Made by a program: the position numbers and the translations under genes. The notes beneath the pieces were generated by a model that made no database searches, was not told the DNA's origin, and saw nothing but the letters and a program-made list of their open reading frames with translations. From Leptoclinus maculatus (Eukaryota > Chordata > Actinopteri > Perciformes > Stichaeidae): 64,000 nucleotides of DNA. Shown here one piece after another: positions 52,740 through 63,636 of the stretch (the first letter of the stretch is position 1; the number at the start of each line of letters is the position of its first letter). The DNA lies in the NCBI GenBank assembly GCA_032191485.1, contig JAVDOI010000019.1, forward strand, positions 2,260,612-2,324,611, given 5' to 3'.

Positions 52740-54280
52740 GGAATCACTTTCAGCACGCATAAAACACACACACACACACACACACTTCTGTTTTGACAAC
52801 TAAATCCATATGAGTCTGCTGTTTCGCCAGCTTCACAGCTATTCAGTCTTTAAACCTTCAGCTCTCAAAGAGGCAAGATGATTGGGCTTTCATCATTTTT
52901 TATTTCTTTGTATTTTAATATTTTCCACCTGTTCCGTTTTTGTTGTTTTGTCATTTTTAAGTGTTTTTATGCTTTGTAAATCCTCTCTTCCCTCTTAGTT
53001 TCAGCGTATAAAATGGTTCTTACGCACTGCGAAAGGTGAAACATGAACGTTTAAGATTCACACATTCGGCAGTCGTTCGTGCTGCTGCCCTCTCGTTGAC
53101 CTCTCCTGTAATCACACCGACTAATCACTTTCTAGCTCGTAATTGACTCTCACTGCGGCCAGGTCCCGCTGCGCAGATCAAGTGGAAGATCAGACGAGCT
53201 CCGGGGGTCCCAAAGTCTCACCAGCCTCACACAGAGTCTCTCTGTCCCATAATCTGCCGCTGCTGCTCGCCTCTCAAAGCTGCGGGGAGTCGCCCACAGC
53301 TCGGCTCTTCACTCCAATCCCCAGAGTACAAGCAGTTCAGTGTTTTGGGTGCTGTGGGTTGAGCGGTAATCTGGGGAAACCAGAGAACTGTCAAAAGTAA
53401 ATACAATTTGACAAAAGTTACGTTTTCTCCGGGTTTAAAATGTTCCTGTTTTTCTTCACGTCTCGCCATCTTCTCTTCAGCTGCTGTGATGGCCCAGTTT
53501 TTCCGGCAGAGATCAATAACTTCAAGTTATCTCATCTTTCACACTCAGCAGCGTTTTGAGGTTACACTCTGCCTTTTTCCTTACAAATTAACGCATAATC
53601 AACCAGTAAGGAACGTGATTTGTTCCCCACCAAAATACGCGCCACGTGTTGTGAACAGAATGCTGAAGGGCTCTTCGAGGACACTTCAGCAGTTGTTTCT
53701 TGGAGGGGCTCTTTTACCCGACCCCTGCCTCGCTTCTCTTCAGAAACAGTAGATCCCACTGGTGCTCACAGAAAAAAAACACGCTTTAGCAAATGTAGAA
53801 TCAGTGAAGAGGCTTCAATCTACAGTTCCCCACTGTGCTGCAGTGAGATCCTGAGAGTTGTTTACTGTGGGTATGATGATGTTGTTGATGTGTTATATGC
53901 AGATGCACTGACGGTAATGAGTCGACTTAGTTTGGGAGCAGACAGGTCCAGGGAAGAGAGCAGCACGAGCAAAGTATTCTCACTAAAAATAAAAAAATAA
54001 AAAACGCTAAGTTTATGAAAACGTTCATGAACACCTTTATTCTACCTGAAAATTCTATTTGGACAGCTGGAAATTATTTGAACTATGTACAACGATGTCA
54101 TGCTAAAATTACTAAATGGCTAATTTAAGAAGAATCCCACTGGGAAACAACTGTCAATGATCTTTTAGCTCCTGAGCTTACCGTCGCAAAATGATCCAGC
54201 CAACTGTACTTTGTAAGGACCCTCGTTTTGTTTTTTTACAAAGCACAAAACAGCACGTTCTCACCCTACACTCGTCAAAT
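52740..54280. other. No recognisable gene
   Basis: Contains a short CA array (52766-52785) and a GC-richer block at 53140-53400. Two overlapping plus-strand open frames (53408-53752 and 53620-54000) lack conserved domains, splice support or repeats. I see nothing to call a gene. Confidence 0.5.
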
Positions 54281-54289
54281 ACGGCAGCT

Positions 54290-54725
54290 CGGTCAGTGGC
54301 CCTAAGCTTCAAACTGTGACGCTCTACGTGGCTGTAGTTATGGCGGGAGTAAAGGAGTAAGTCAGGTTAATATAAAACAATAAAGTCTGCGTAGGGAGGA
54401 GGTCGCAGTGGTGGGTTGGCTCCAAAAGCACAGGACTTTCACCCAGGAAACCGCTGTACGTGTACCTCGTGAAACCAACGTTCAGGTAACGTAGAACCGC
54501 AAAAAAGGCTCTCAGAGTCAGCGTTTGGTTGGTCCGTTCTGGGCTACTGTAGAAACATGGCGGTGCACCATGGTGGACTCTGTGAAGATATGGAGAACTT
54601 ATTCTAAGCTAACAGAAACACAATGATTCTTAGTTTCACACTAATCAAAGTTTTTTTTATGAATATCATATTCCATTTCTGCCAGTAGATCCTCCTATAT
54701 CCCACACACTGGACCTGTAAGTTGA
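54290..54725 (+). repeat. Dispersed teleost repeat
   Basis: Holds 'ctactgtagaaacatggcgg' through to 'cagtagatcctcctatatcccacacactggacctgtaa', wording common among fish interspersed repeats. Its 3' end matches the end of the 49455-50030 repeat. Confidence 0.65.
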
Positions 54726-55327
54726 TGTGGCGAACATGTCAGCAACATTAGCATTCGATCGGAGTCGTGTTGGAGTACGAGAGATCTCTTTCACGTCACA
54801 TGTGGTCATTGTATCCATAATTATTTAAAATAAGTCCTTTAAGTTTGAAGGCATAGAAATGAAGGCTTAGGAAACTAAATGTTCAGACGTTCAAGCTTAG
54901 ACACAGACTTAATGTATGCAGAGCAGTGTTAAGTACAAATGAGATCAAAGTTTGACTTTCGACAAATTAAATAAACAGAATATTTCATTACAGGCTTCCA
55001 CAAGTGGTTTGGGCTACATGCTGATGTCTGTTTATAAAATATAATCAAAAGTGTCACTGGAATAAACAGTTTTAGGCACCGCAGAGAATCCCGTTTCAGA
55101 CTGCAGCGCACTCAGAGCTGCTTTTGGCTCATCGTCCCCCCGATTCCTCACAAGAATTCCTCCGGATCTCCATCATTTGAGCTGCTGCCACAGATTAACC
55201 GAACCCTGGTGAGAAAGGGCCGTCTCGTCCTTCGCTAACCTCTCGTTGGAGGAAATCCCCTCTGTCCTGTGTGACCCGGCACTTCCATACTTAGCACTGA
55301 TTATTGGCTTTATATGCTGCTGTGCTC

Positions 55328-55329
<2 letters not shown>

Positions 55330-55376
<47 letters not shown>
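55330..55376. repeat. (CA)n microsatellite
   Basis: About 23 CA units, pure. Confidence 0.97.
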
Positions 55377-55379
<3 letters not shown>

Positions 55380-56019
55380 GTTCAAGTGCATGTTTTCGTA
55401 TTATATAACAGTATTTAAAGTGCTCCAAGATGTCACATTAGGGATTAGGTTGATAGTGACAGAGTGTTTCTAGTGTTTAATTATTTTCAAAATAACGACA
55501 CTGTACATGCATGTGGCTTTATTCATCGTCAAAACAATGTCAGCGTTTGTTTCCTCCCTGGCTGTCTATTTTATGCAGCGTCGTTGTTTAAGAGGAGCCT
55601 TTATTTATCTATATTATATATATATATAGCATATTTCCTTTGTACCACTTCCAAACTGCGAAAAAGCTGCTGTTAATATTTTAGCAAATGTGTGCAAGTA
55701 CAACAGAAGCAGGGAGAAGTCTGCATTATAATTCAGAATGCAGATATTAAAGCTGCCCTTCACAGCGTTTTTTAGCTTCTTTTACCTCAAACGTTTTGGT
55801 TTCGCGGCCCACAGCTTTACTGATTTGGTTCACTCTCACCGCTCTCATCAACCTCGTCTCCAGCCAGGAAGATAAATTGTCTTCTGTGGTGGTGGCACAT
55901 CATTTCACCACCAGGTAAAACGTTTTGGAGAGGTCGTGACCATTTCACATGTTTCTGCCCAGCACCAAACAGCTGACTGACCCAGCTAGAGACTAGCATT
56001 TAGCAGCTAAATAGAGAGA

Positions 56020-56250
56020 TATTTTAGGAGTTAGGAGACAAAACACAGCAACAAACATTTGTCGGTTTGCCAGAAACACAACTCCAAATGAATGCTAATG
56101 TTGCCCTGTGTTTGTTTTGAATTCTGTAAATAGCCAACTGTTTGCTAACACATTTGCAAATCACTTTAAATTAAGTTACTAAGTTAAGTTTATACCATTT
56201 GTTGTGTTTACAGCGTGTTCTGCTGCCACCAAGTGGCCAAAAATTCACTA
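56020..56250 (+). repeat. Dispersed repeat, copy 2
   Basis: Partner of 51112-51345 in the same orientation, ending 'ttctgctgccaccaagtggcc'. Confidence 0.6.
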
Positions 56251-56650
56251 AAAGCTTTCAGCCCGGTCTCACAGAAATAACTACTATGGCTACCACCACT
56301 AAAACTGTAGCGTCCAAACCTTTAGCAGAGAGTAAACCTTAAGTTGACGCGTGTTTCTGGTCCTATGCACATAGCTCACACCGACTCCGCTCGTAGGTGA
56401 AAGCAAGACGTGTTTTATTGATTTTTCTTGTGTCAGTGTTAATAAAAACTGTGTCTCAGTAAGTTGTTAACACAATCAGCAATCAGGTCCAACACCTTCC
56501 ACTTAATCCTCTCTTAATACTCTACACAGTGTGTACATAATGCCTTGGGTCCTCAGCAAACCAACAAGTGTGAAGTCGATCAGATGAACAGTTGTCGAGA
56601 AAATCAAAGAAGCCTCTTTCCACTTTAGTTACACGTATAATGCAGAGTAG

Positions 56651-57030
56651 ATGGTAAATGGACTGTACTTGTAGAGCACTTTTCTAGTCTTTCCCGACCA
56701 CTCAAAGTGCTTCAACACTAAATGTTATCATCACTTACCAGTATTTACTATAAGGTCGTCTGCAAAAACATTAAGTATGAATAATATATAGTGTCTTTAA
56801 TAAACCCATTCACACCCATTCAAACAATGATGGCAGGGGCTAGCATGCTACCTGCCCATCAGGAATAACTAACATTCATACAACATTCACACATTGTAGG
56901 CACAGCTACGGGAGCAACTTGGGGTTAAGTGTCTTTCCCAAGGGCACATGGACTAGCGGAGCCGGGGTTCGAATAACCGATCCTCTAATTGAAGGACGAC
57001 GCTGCTCTACCACTGGGCCACAGTCGCCCA
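56651..57030 (-). mobile_element. tRNA-derived SINE, near full length but interrupted
   Basis: On the minus strand the head reads gtgggcgactgtggcccagt ggtagagcag, with a B-box-like ttcgaacccc. It continues with 'gtgcccttgggaaagacacttaaccccaagttgctcc' and ends 'tttgagtggtcgggaaagactagaaaagtgct...cagtccatttaccat'. This is the order of a fish tRNA SINE. About 90 bp between body and tail (56719-56808) is foreign and contains one arm of an inverted repeat. Confidence 0.8.
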
Positions 57031-57230
57031 CAGTAGAGGCTTGTAGAGGCCGATAGTCTGCTCAGTGACGATCCCATTTGTTTGCAATAGTTATACGTAT
57101 AGCATGTTTCATAATTTATGTGGGTTATGATTTATTGATGATGAAAAATGCTGCAAGTAGCATATTAAGGACACTATATATTATTCATACGTAATGTTTA
57201 TGCAGACGACCTTACAGTAAATACTGGTAA
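56735..57230. repeat. 66-bp inverted repeat enclosing the SINE head
   Basis: The left arm 56735-56800 (ttaccagtatttacta...) and the reverse complement of the right arm 57165-57230 agree at 62 of 66 positions. The 364 bp between them hold the tRNA-like head and body of the SINE plus about 135 bp of other sequence. The left arm lies within the SINE. Confidence 0.9.
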
Positions 57231-58750
57231 ATGCCCTCTGACCAAACTGTTGTCAGTCAGTGAAACAAGCTGAAGACTCAACATTGACGTTGTATTTAAT
57301 TAAGTTGCCATGGCGAATGTGTTTTTCTTCATAGTGGGTGGTGGATTTGGTGTTGAACCGTGACTTTGTCTGCAAAGACTGTCAACTCATCACTGTTTCC
57401 CAGTGCAATAAAGGGAAATTTCAGTATTTTTCAACTGGGACCCTATTTTCCCATGTTTTTGAGTGAGTGAGCCACTAAAAGAGTTGTTTTTTCCACTGAC
57501 AGGTTGCAAATAAAAAGTGTCCGACGACATTATGGGAAGGTCCCTACAGAGAAATGAAAGGTTTTTCTTTACATTTCTCTTGATCCCGTCCGTTTATTCT
57601 CATGTCAAAGTCTCAAGAAGTCATGTCGTGAAATCTGAATGCCCTCATGCAGCAACAGGTCCCACTCTTCACAGCACCCAACGGAACGCCACCAGTCGAA
57701 TTCAAAGACCTCACCCACATTGTTGCAATTATCTGAATATTCAGCCACGACATTGAAAATCTTTTAGATGACACTAAGCTATGCTTCCTCTACTCTGTTT
57801 CCTTCCTGTTTAAAGCATACGGCCCCCCTCGGTGGTTATGGTTAGGGTGACTGTTGGTTCAGTTTTAGCCACAGTGGTCTTCTGGCATCACGTCACCTCG
57901 CGAGATTTCAGAACAAGACTTCTCCTTGAGTGTGACTCTTTCTATAATGTTGTCAGACACTTAGAATAACAATCTGAGCCTGTCAGTGGCAAAAACAAGC
58001 TCTTTTTAGCTGAAAGTTTGCTAAGATATGATTACATTACAGCCCGTTTAGCGGCTGCCGCCTGCAGCGCTCTCGCTCAGTACTGGACCAAAATACATGG
58101 GAAACTAAGGTCCAGGTTGAAAATGACCAAGTACCCTTTAAGTGCTTTTCCTAGCATCAATTAGGGTAAAACCTGACACCTGAAACCAACCGTCTCTGTT
58201 CAAGCCCCACTTTCTGATTCATACGGATGTGACGGGTTTATTTTTACCATAAAAACATCGCCTAGCGCAGCTGTAATTTAATGGCTTAAAATAAAATCTT
58301 GGATCAGTCCTTTGAAGCCTTTCCTGTGTCCACTCTGGCAAAGCCGTGGCTGTAAATAATGTAGTTCGTGGCAGCAGAGCCCGCCGCGTCCCCATTTACT
58401 GGCCGAACGTTTGATAGATGGCGGTTTTCTCAGACGAAAAGCGGCGGATCTCACTTCATCTGTCTTTCCTTGTCTAATCCCTTTGCTGTCTCTCCTCCGC
58501 TCTCTGAATGTTGTCCTCCCGCTCTCATGTCATAGCTCACTCCTGCCTGCTCCTCTCTCGCTCTTCAATCGCTCTCCACCTACGTCTCTTTTCTTCCCGT
58601 CTCTTTCTCCTATTTTTGCTCCCACATGCATCAATTATTCACGTCTTCGTATGGACTTGTTTGACTAGAGAGCTATCAACAAGAGTCTCTGGGGTCATCG
58701 TATCACACCTGAGCATCATCCTGTGACACATACAGCATCACATGAGGATG

Positions 58751-58789
58751 CACACACACACAGACACACACACACACACACACACACAC
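58751..58789. repeat. (CA)n microsatellite
   Basis: CA array with one GA interruption. Confidence 0.95.
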
Positions 58790-58938
58790 TACAGATGCAC
58801 AAAAGGGAGATAGTGTACAAACTCAGAGACACAGGGGAAGGTAGACAGGTTCAAAAGTCACGTTTTTTCACCTCGTGGTTGCAAGTGAAAAAAACAAGAG
58901 ATCCATAAATATGTCATGTGTATATGCTGCGCATACAT

Positions 58939-59010
58939 CTTTCAGCACATGATGCAACACACAACCTTCTGATCTGGAGTCAGATGCGCTACCATTGCGC
59001 CACAAGGACC
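58939..59010 (-). pseudogene. tRNA-Trp (CCA anticodon) pseudogene
   Basis: The minus strand reads ggtccttgtggcgcaatggt, then agcgcatctgactCCAgatc, then agaaggttgtgtgttgcatc. The D arm, anticodon arm and CCA anticodon match eukaryotic tRNA-Trp closely. The T loop (TTGCATC in place of TTCAAATC) and the 3' acceptor strand (ctgaaaga) are damaged and no longer pair with the 5' end. It could also be the head of a SINE, but no SINE body follows. Confidence 0.75.
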
Positions 59011-59588
59011 TTAGCACACTAATTTACAGTTGATAGGGGCATATAGGGAGTTCTTGATAGAGAAATGATTGCAAACGAGCATGGTGGTGTCGTTTGACTT
59101 CAGCCCAAAATGTTTTAGGCTTGCACAGCACATGCCTATCTTGTGAGTTTAGCTTGGTTTTAGTGTGCCAAAGATTCACTGAGGATTAACTGAGCAACTG
59201 GATGCTGGACTCACTCGCCAGATCACAATGAGCAAAGCGACATTTTGACAAAATGCAAAAACACAAAAGTGTGCGATGTTGGATCTTTTAAACTGAATTG
59301 AACAAGAGCGCAGTTCGATCATTTTCCTTAAACATTGGTTGGCCCCATGCTGTGGTGTTACGTTACATACCACTGTGCAAAACTTTATTTCTTGGCTTTA
59401 AAAAAATGGCACACGTGAACTCTTGAATAATACAGGGGTTTTCATGTCATAAGTATACAACAGCCACAGAATACTGAGGTACTGGTACTGATCTGTAATG
59501 AAGAGTTGACCTAAGTTGTTATATTTTCTTACCTTGATAAGTCAAACTGTTCCTGTGCCTTACATAGCCGTAGAAATTAAGGCATCCA

Positions 59589-60110
59589 ATGGCTGCTGCC
59601 AGTAGGGAACACATTCCTCCTTCAGTTGAATTCATAATACTGTGTCACCTGCAATACATTCACCTGACACAGGAAGCCCTCATTGGAAACTTTTTGGAAA
59701 AGGGCAGGCACTTAAAAAAAAAAGAATTCTTGGCAGATGATCGGATGAACCATCTGTCAATCAAACGCTTGTCGAAGCCAGACAGGAGGAGAGCGAAAAC
59801 ACATCTCTACAGTTTGTTAACAATGACGATTGACATTTTGCAACTGAAGTACGGTGGAGAGCAATTGCTTGTCAACCACCAAAGATGGCAACCTGAACAA
59901 ATTGACTTTCCAGATCCATGTGCAAATAGCAAGTTTAGTGACCAGATATATACGTGTGTCTGGTGGAGAAATTTAGCGTCAGACACCACGACATGGACTC
60001 AGAGGTTTGACTTTATTGAGTTTTTTAAATGGGAACTGCAAACAAGAGCCCAGTGGTTGTCAACACGTTTACCACAGCTTGCAGACATAGTGTTTCGGTT
60101 TCAGGTGTGA
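59589..60110 (+). CDS. Intronless ORF of unknown function, 173 codons, possibly frameshifted
   Basis: The frame starts ATG (MAAASREHIPPSVEFIILCH) and ends RFQV-stop. It is not a low-complexity or microsatellite frame. It has helical, mixed-charge stretches and a tryptophan-rich second half (CVWWRNL, TWTQRF, KWELQ, AQWL). A second frame overlaps its end and continues to a TGA at 60286 with plausible protein composition, starting around KPEMTLGRMRAW. This suggests one longer ancestral frame broken near 60085-60110, or an intron starting at TTTCAG|GTGTGA. I do not recognise the family. It could be a gene captured by a transposon, an old viral or transposon protein, or a retrocopy. No terminal repeats were found around it. 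Confidence 0.4.
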   Translation: MAAASREHIPPSVEFIILCHLQYIHLTQEALIGNFLEKGRHLKKKEFLADDRMNHLSIKRLSKPDRRRAKTHLYSLLTMTIDILQLKYGGEQLLVNHQRWQPEQIDFPDPCANSKFSDQIYTCVWWRNLASDTTTWTQRFDFIEFFKWELQTRAQWLSTRLPQLADIVFRFQV

Positions 60111-61903
60111 AACCTGAGATGACTCTCGGCCGAATGCGTGCGTGGTTGCTCGTAGTGAAGGCAGCTATTAAAAACAGCATCATAACCTCAAAACCGAAAC
60201 ACGCGTTGCTCTCGAACGAAATTCTGTCAAACTTGTTGTTGGAACTTGTTGTTGACAACCGAACACACAACAACCAGACACTTTGATTATGTTTTAATTC
60301 TGTTTTAATTCAATGTTTAAAGTTTGTTAGATCGTCTGGATGGCTGGGGGCAAAGCGCCGCTTCCGTTGCCAACATGCTCGTGCATACTTTTGATGACGT
60401 CAGCTGTAAAAGGGTCTATACCAGTGGCGGGCCGTGCATTTTATACCTGGGCCTTCTGTGCTGTCCTACTACACTTGAGCCATCTCCTAATAAGCTCATT
60501 ATGACGCTAACAGCTATGGTTATTTGTTTCTAGGGGTGTAATAATACACGTATTCGTATTAAACCGTTCGGTACGAGGCTTATGAACCGAACAATATGTT
60601 TGAATAATACTAGTGCATTTGGAAAATGCAGAAGCTTAAATTGTGGGAAATCTAATGTTTTCGGTGGACTATGCTCACGTAGGAGACAACGGACTGTGTG
60701 ACCTCTGAACCCGGAACAATAACAAAAAACAGCTGAGGCTGCGGTACCGCACGCGTCTTCAGGGAGGCTAAGCTAAACTAGCTTAGTGGGGAAACAACAG
60801 CCCGAACGGATTCAATTGTCCGGACAATAACCCCGCGCATGACGGGATGCTTCGTAATTAACGGACAATGTATATAGCTAGTCCAAATCAATGTAATTAA
60901 CACAATGACAAGAACAAACTCACAAGAACCAGTCACATATATTTATATGACAACAAAGCAACAAATCAATCCAGCAACACTGCAGCGCTAGAGCACGAGC
61001 CATTCATATTATTCATAAAAACGACACGATAGACAAATGAACACAGTAGAAACGCTACTGCAGATGTAAAAACGCAAAAGCAGTTCACTTACCAAAGCTG
61101 CTGTTCACTTAAAGACAAAGTCCATCCTCCTTTCTTTGTTAACAAAGAGTTTAAAACCGCAGTTGTACAGAACATCAGTGCGGGTCAGTTCCAGCCAGAG
61201 TCCTCCTGCGAACGTGTTCATTGAGTTTTAAATCCACTCAGGTCTCTCCAAAAGTGTTCAAAAGCACGTAGCTTGTGGTGTCCTGTCGTGTAGCTGCCTT
61301 GGTTAGCATAGCGTAGCTCCAAACAGCTCCAAACACCAAGAGCTCAGTTGCAAATGAAACGCATTCTTAGCCAACGCTTCTCCACCGCTGTCAGCCAGAA
61401 ATACCGTTTGTACAAATCCTTTTCCATGCTGGGTTAGGGCTGCTAGCTGTGGGGTTTACCGACCCTTTGATACGATGTCCAGTTTTTCTGGAAATGTCCT
61501 TCTCCAGAAATCCATTTCTCCTCCTCCATTGAGTGTTAAAAAAACACAGCTAGGTAAAAAAAAAAAAGAATCTACACCAAGCTAAACGCTAAAAATGTCA
61601 TAACTTCTCTTAAGCCCCAGTTCCACCGAAAGCCAGATGTCCCCGGATCACCTCGGATAAAAAGAGGTGAGAACCGCGGTGAACCGGGGTGATCCGGGAA
61701 GGAAATCATCCCGGATGACAACACATTTGACATGTTTCCCGGTTCTACTATGGTTCTACTATGGTTCCGCCACGGATCACCCCTGTTCAAGCCTGGTTCA
61801 TCCCGGATGGCCACAGTTTGACCACGGATGAGCACGGATGAGCACGGTTTTACCACGGTTCAACTACGGATACGCCACGGACATCCCGGATGAAGCGTCA
61901 GGG

Positions 61904-61912
61904 TATAAATAG
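61904..61912 (+). promoter_or_regulatory. TATA box inside the nested element
   Basis: TATAAATAG lies 56 bp before the ATG of the ORF at 61968, in the right place and orientation for a core RNA polymerase II promoter with a start near 61935. The intervening leader is AC-rich and ends gacaacaacATG. Confidence 0.6.
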
Positions 61913-61967
61913 TTCTGATTTTCAGAGACAAAATCACTCTTCCGAAAATATTTGAAAGGACAACAAC

Positions 61968-62423
61968 ATGCCGAAAATTAAACCCAAGAAGAAGGCGATG
62001 ACTGCTGCAAAGAAGAAAGCTGCTGCTGCTGCAGCAGCAGAAGAAAAAAAGAAAAGAAGAGAAGAAGAATCTTCCTCAGACGACAACAACATGCCGAAAA
62101 TTAAACCCATCCGGGGTGCTCCGGGGTGTCAACTAGCTCCCGTTTCACCCCGGATTAACACGATTATGCTACGGTTCATCCCGGTCTTACTACGGTTCAT
62201 CCCGGTCCTACTACGTTTCTTCCCGGATGCGCTACGATCAACGCCGCCCCGCTCTCCATTCCCGGACGTCCCCGGATCACCCCGGATGTTAGTTGTACGT
62301 CCGACGAGCCGCTCGTCTTCCCGGATACGCCACGGACGGCCGTGGATGGCCGCGGATGGCCACGCGGATGGCCACGGATGGCCACGGTTTTACTACGGTT
62401 CATCACGGAACGTCCCGGACTGA
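61968..62423 (+). CDS. Basic ORF of the nested element, 151 codons, unknown
   Basis: Starts MPKIKPKKKAMTAAKKK, continues with an alanine run, a KKKRR cluster and an acidic-serine patch (EEESSSDDN), then repeats MPKIKP at residues 42-47. The first 41 codons look like a nuclear-localisation-type basic tail and have a TATA box upstream. From about residue 48 the frame simply runs through the short subterminal repeats (VLLRFIPVLLRF), so the C-terminal half is probably not an evolved protein. It may be the 5' end of a lost transposase or accessory gene left in a deletion derivative. Confidence 0.4.
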   Translation: MPKIKPKKKAMTAAKKKAAAAAAAEEKKKRREEESSSDDNNMPKIKPIRGAPGCQLAPVSPRINTIMLRFIPVLLRFIPVLLRFFPDALRSTPPRSPFPDVPGSPRMLVVRPTSRSSSRIRHGRPWMAADGHADGHGWPRFYYGSSRNVPD

Positions 62424-63603
62424 CTACGGTTTCACTACGATTCCACTCCCGGATGACCCCGGATGACCCCGGATCTGATCCGTAGTGTATCCGGGGACAT
62501 CCGTAGTATGTCCGGCTTTCGGTGGAACTGGGGCTTTACATATGTTTCAACCTGAACTCTTACTAAATACTAAGATCTGCTAGCTAGCTTTCTGTTTGAC
62601 AAAAGTCACGCTGGCCCACTGACCAATCACGGCGCACGTTAATGCAGACGTACTTAGGAGGCTACCTGAGTACCACTGGCACGTCAAAGAATACGCCCAA
62701 CATGTCAAACTAAAGATCTGATTGGTTGAAGACTATGACAATCAACAATATCGTCCCCATTTACTTAAACTGCAAAGGCTCTCTAGCGGGCATCGGGCCT
62801 CTCTCCTTACATAGAGACATAGGGGCTGAATCTGATTGGATAAAAGCTCTCCTTAAAACAAGCTGTGCTGGAAGCAGCGCTGCAGGCTGGAAGCAGAGCA
62901 ACAGAGGAAGACAGGAGCTGTGCAATGAGAAAATAAGCTAATGGGAAAAAAAATTATAATACATGTAGTGTATTTGTGAAAAATTATTAAATTATAAAAT
63001 AGCTATAACTTTGTGATTTTGTTTAGGCCAGCAGAGAAGGCTTAGCTGGCCCTGACGGCCCACCACTGGTCTATACATCTCCGGTTCTGATAGAACTGAT
63101 GCTAACCTCTTTAGGACCCGCCATTGTTGTTTTGAACAAACATACATTAGCTCTGGCATAGCCTTTAGCTATAGTGGCTTTCCACCTACACTGTGTTGCT
63201 ATAACTATAAGTTCTGCTTGGTTTTCAGTCCGCTTTCCAACCAGTTAAACTCTCTATTCAAACTTTATACAGTCTGGGCAGCTACAAGCGTTCGATTAGC
63301 CTGGTGGCTGAGCTGGGGGGACACAAGCTAACCCGCTAGTGTGGGCTCCATCTGAGCAATCCAGTAGCGAGCATTGATAAGTCTGAATGGTTTCCCGGCA
63401 AAAGTCTAAGTGACACCTTCGACCGTCTCCAATCGATGCGCTGCAACTGCAGAGTGAGAGGGAAATGTGCTGAGAGAGGGGAGAGAGAGCAGCGACCAGG
63501 AATACCAGGACTTAAGGCTGCATGAGTTACAGCTCAGCACAGCTCAGCGAATGAGGTACTGTTATGCAAGAGCTCAAGTCAGCCCAGCGGGAGATCAGAG
63601 AGG

Positions 63604-63636
<33 letters not shown>
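63604..63636. repeat. (GA)n microsatellite
   Basis: Polypurine GA array of about 33 bp within a longer GA-rich stretch. Confidence 0.9.

Larger units (their letters stand above)
61613..62535 (+). mobile_element. Nested DNA element with 22-bp terminal inverted repeats and TTA duplication
   Basis: Both ends carry a perfect 22-bp inverted repeat starting AGCCCCAGTTCCACCGAAAG. The element is flanked by TTA (61610-61612 and 62536-62538). The related hAT-like copy A lacks this segment at the corresponding place (about 34950), which gives an empty site. Three-base TWA duplications suggest PIF/Harbinger, but the termini are not ones I know. Inside are arrays of short words (cacggat, ctacggtt, cccggat) on the same strand in both arms, a TATA box and a basic ORF. 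Confidence 0.8.
60422..63068 (+). mobile_element. Non-autonomous hAT-like element, copy B, with perfect 8-bp target duplication
   Basis: Starts CAGTGGCGGGCCGTGCATTT and ends gacggcccaccactg. It is flanked on both sides by gtctatac (60414-60421 and 63069-63076), an exact 8-bp duplication as made by hAT transposases. It matches copy A at 34350-35519 across both ends and much of the middle, but is longer. It holds extra sequence at about 60800-61010 and 61160-61510, plus a whole nested element at 61613-62535. No hAT transposase frame is visible. Confidence 0.9.

Noticed and set aside
53408..54000. Two overlapping plus-strand ORFs (114 and 126 codons)
   Set aside because: No family resemblance, no start or splice context, and the frames disagree with one another.
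61613..62535. Classing the inner element as CACTA/EnSpm, which also makes 3-bp duplications
   Set aside because: Its ends do not begin CACTA or CACTG. PIF/Harbinger fits the TTA duplication better, though it is not proved.
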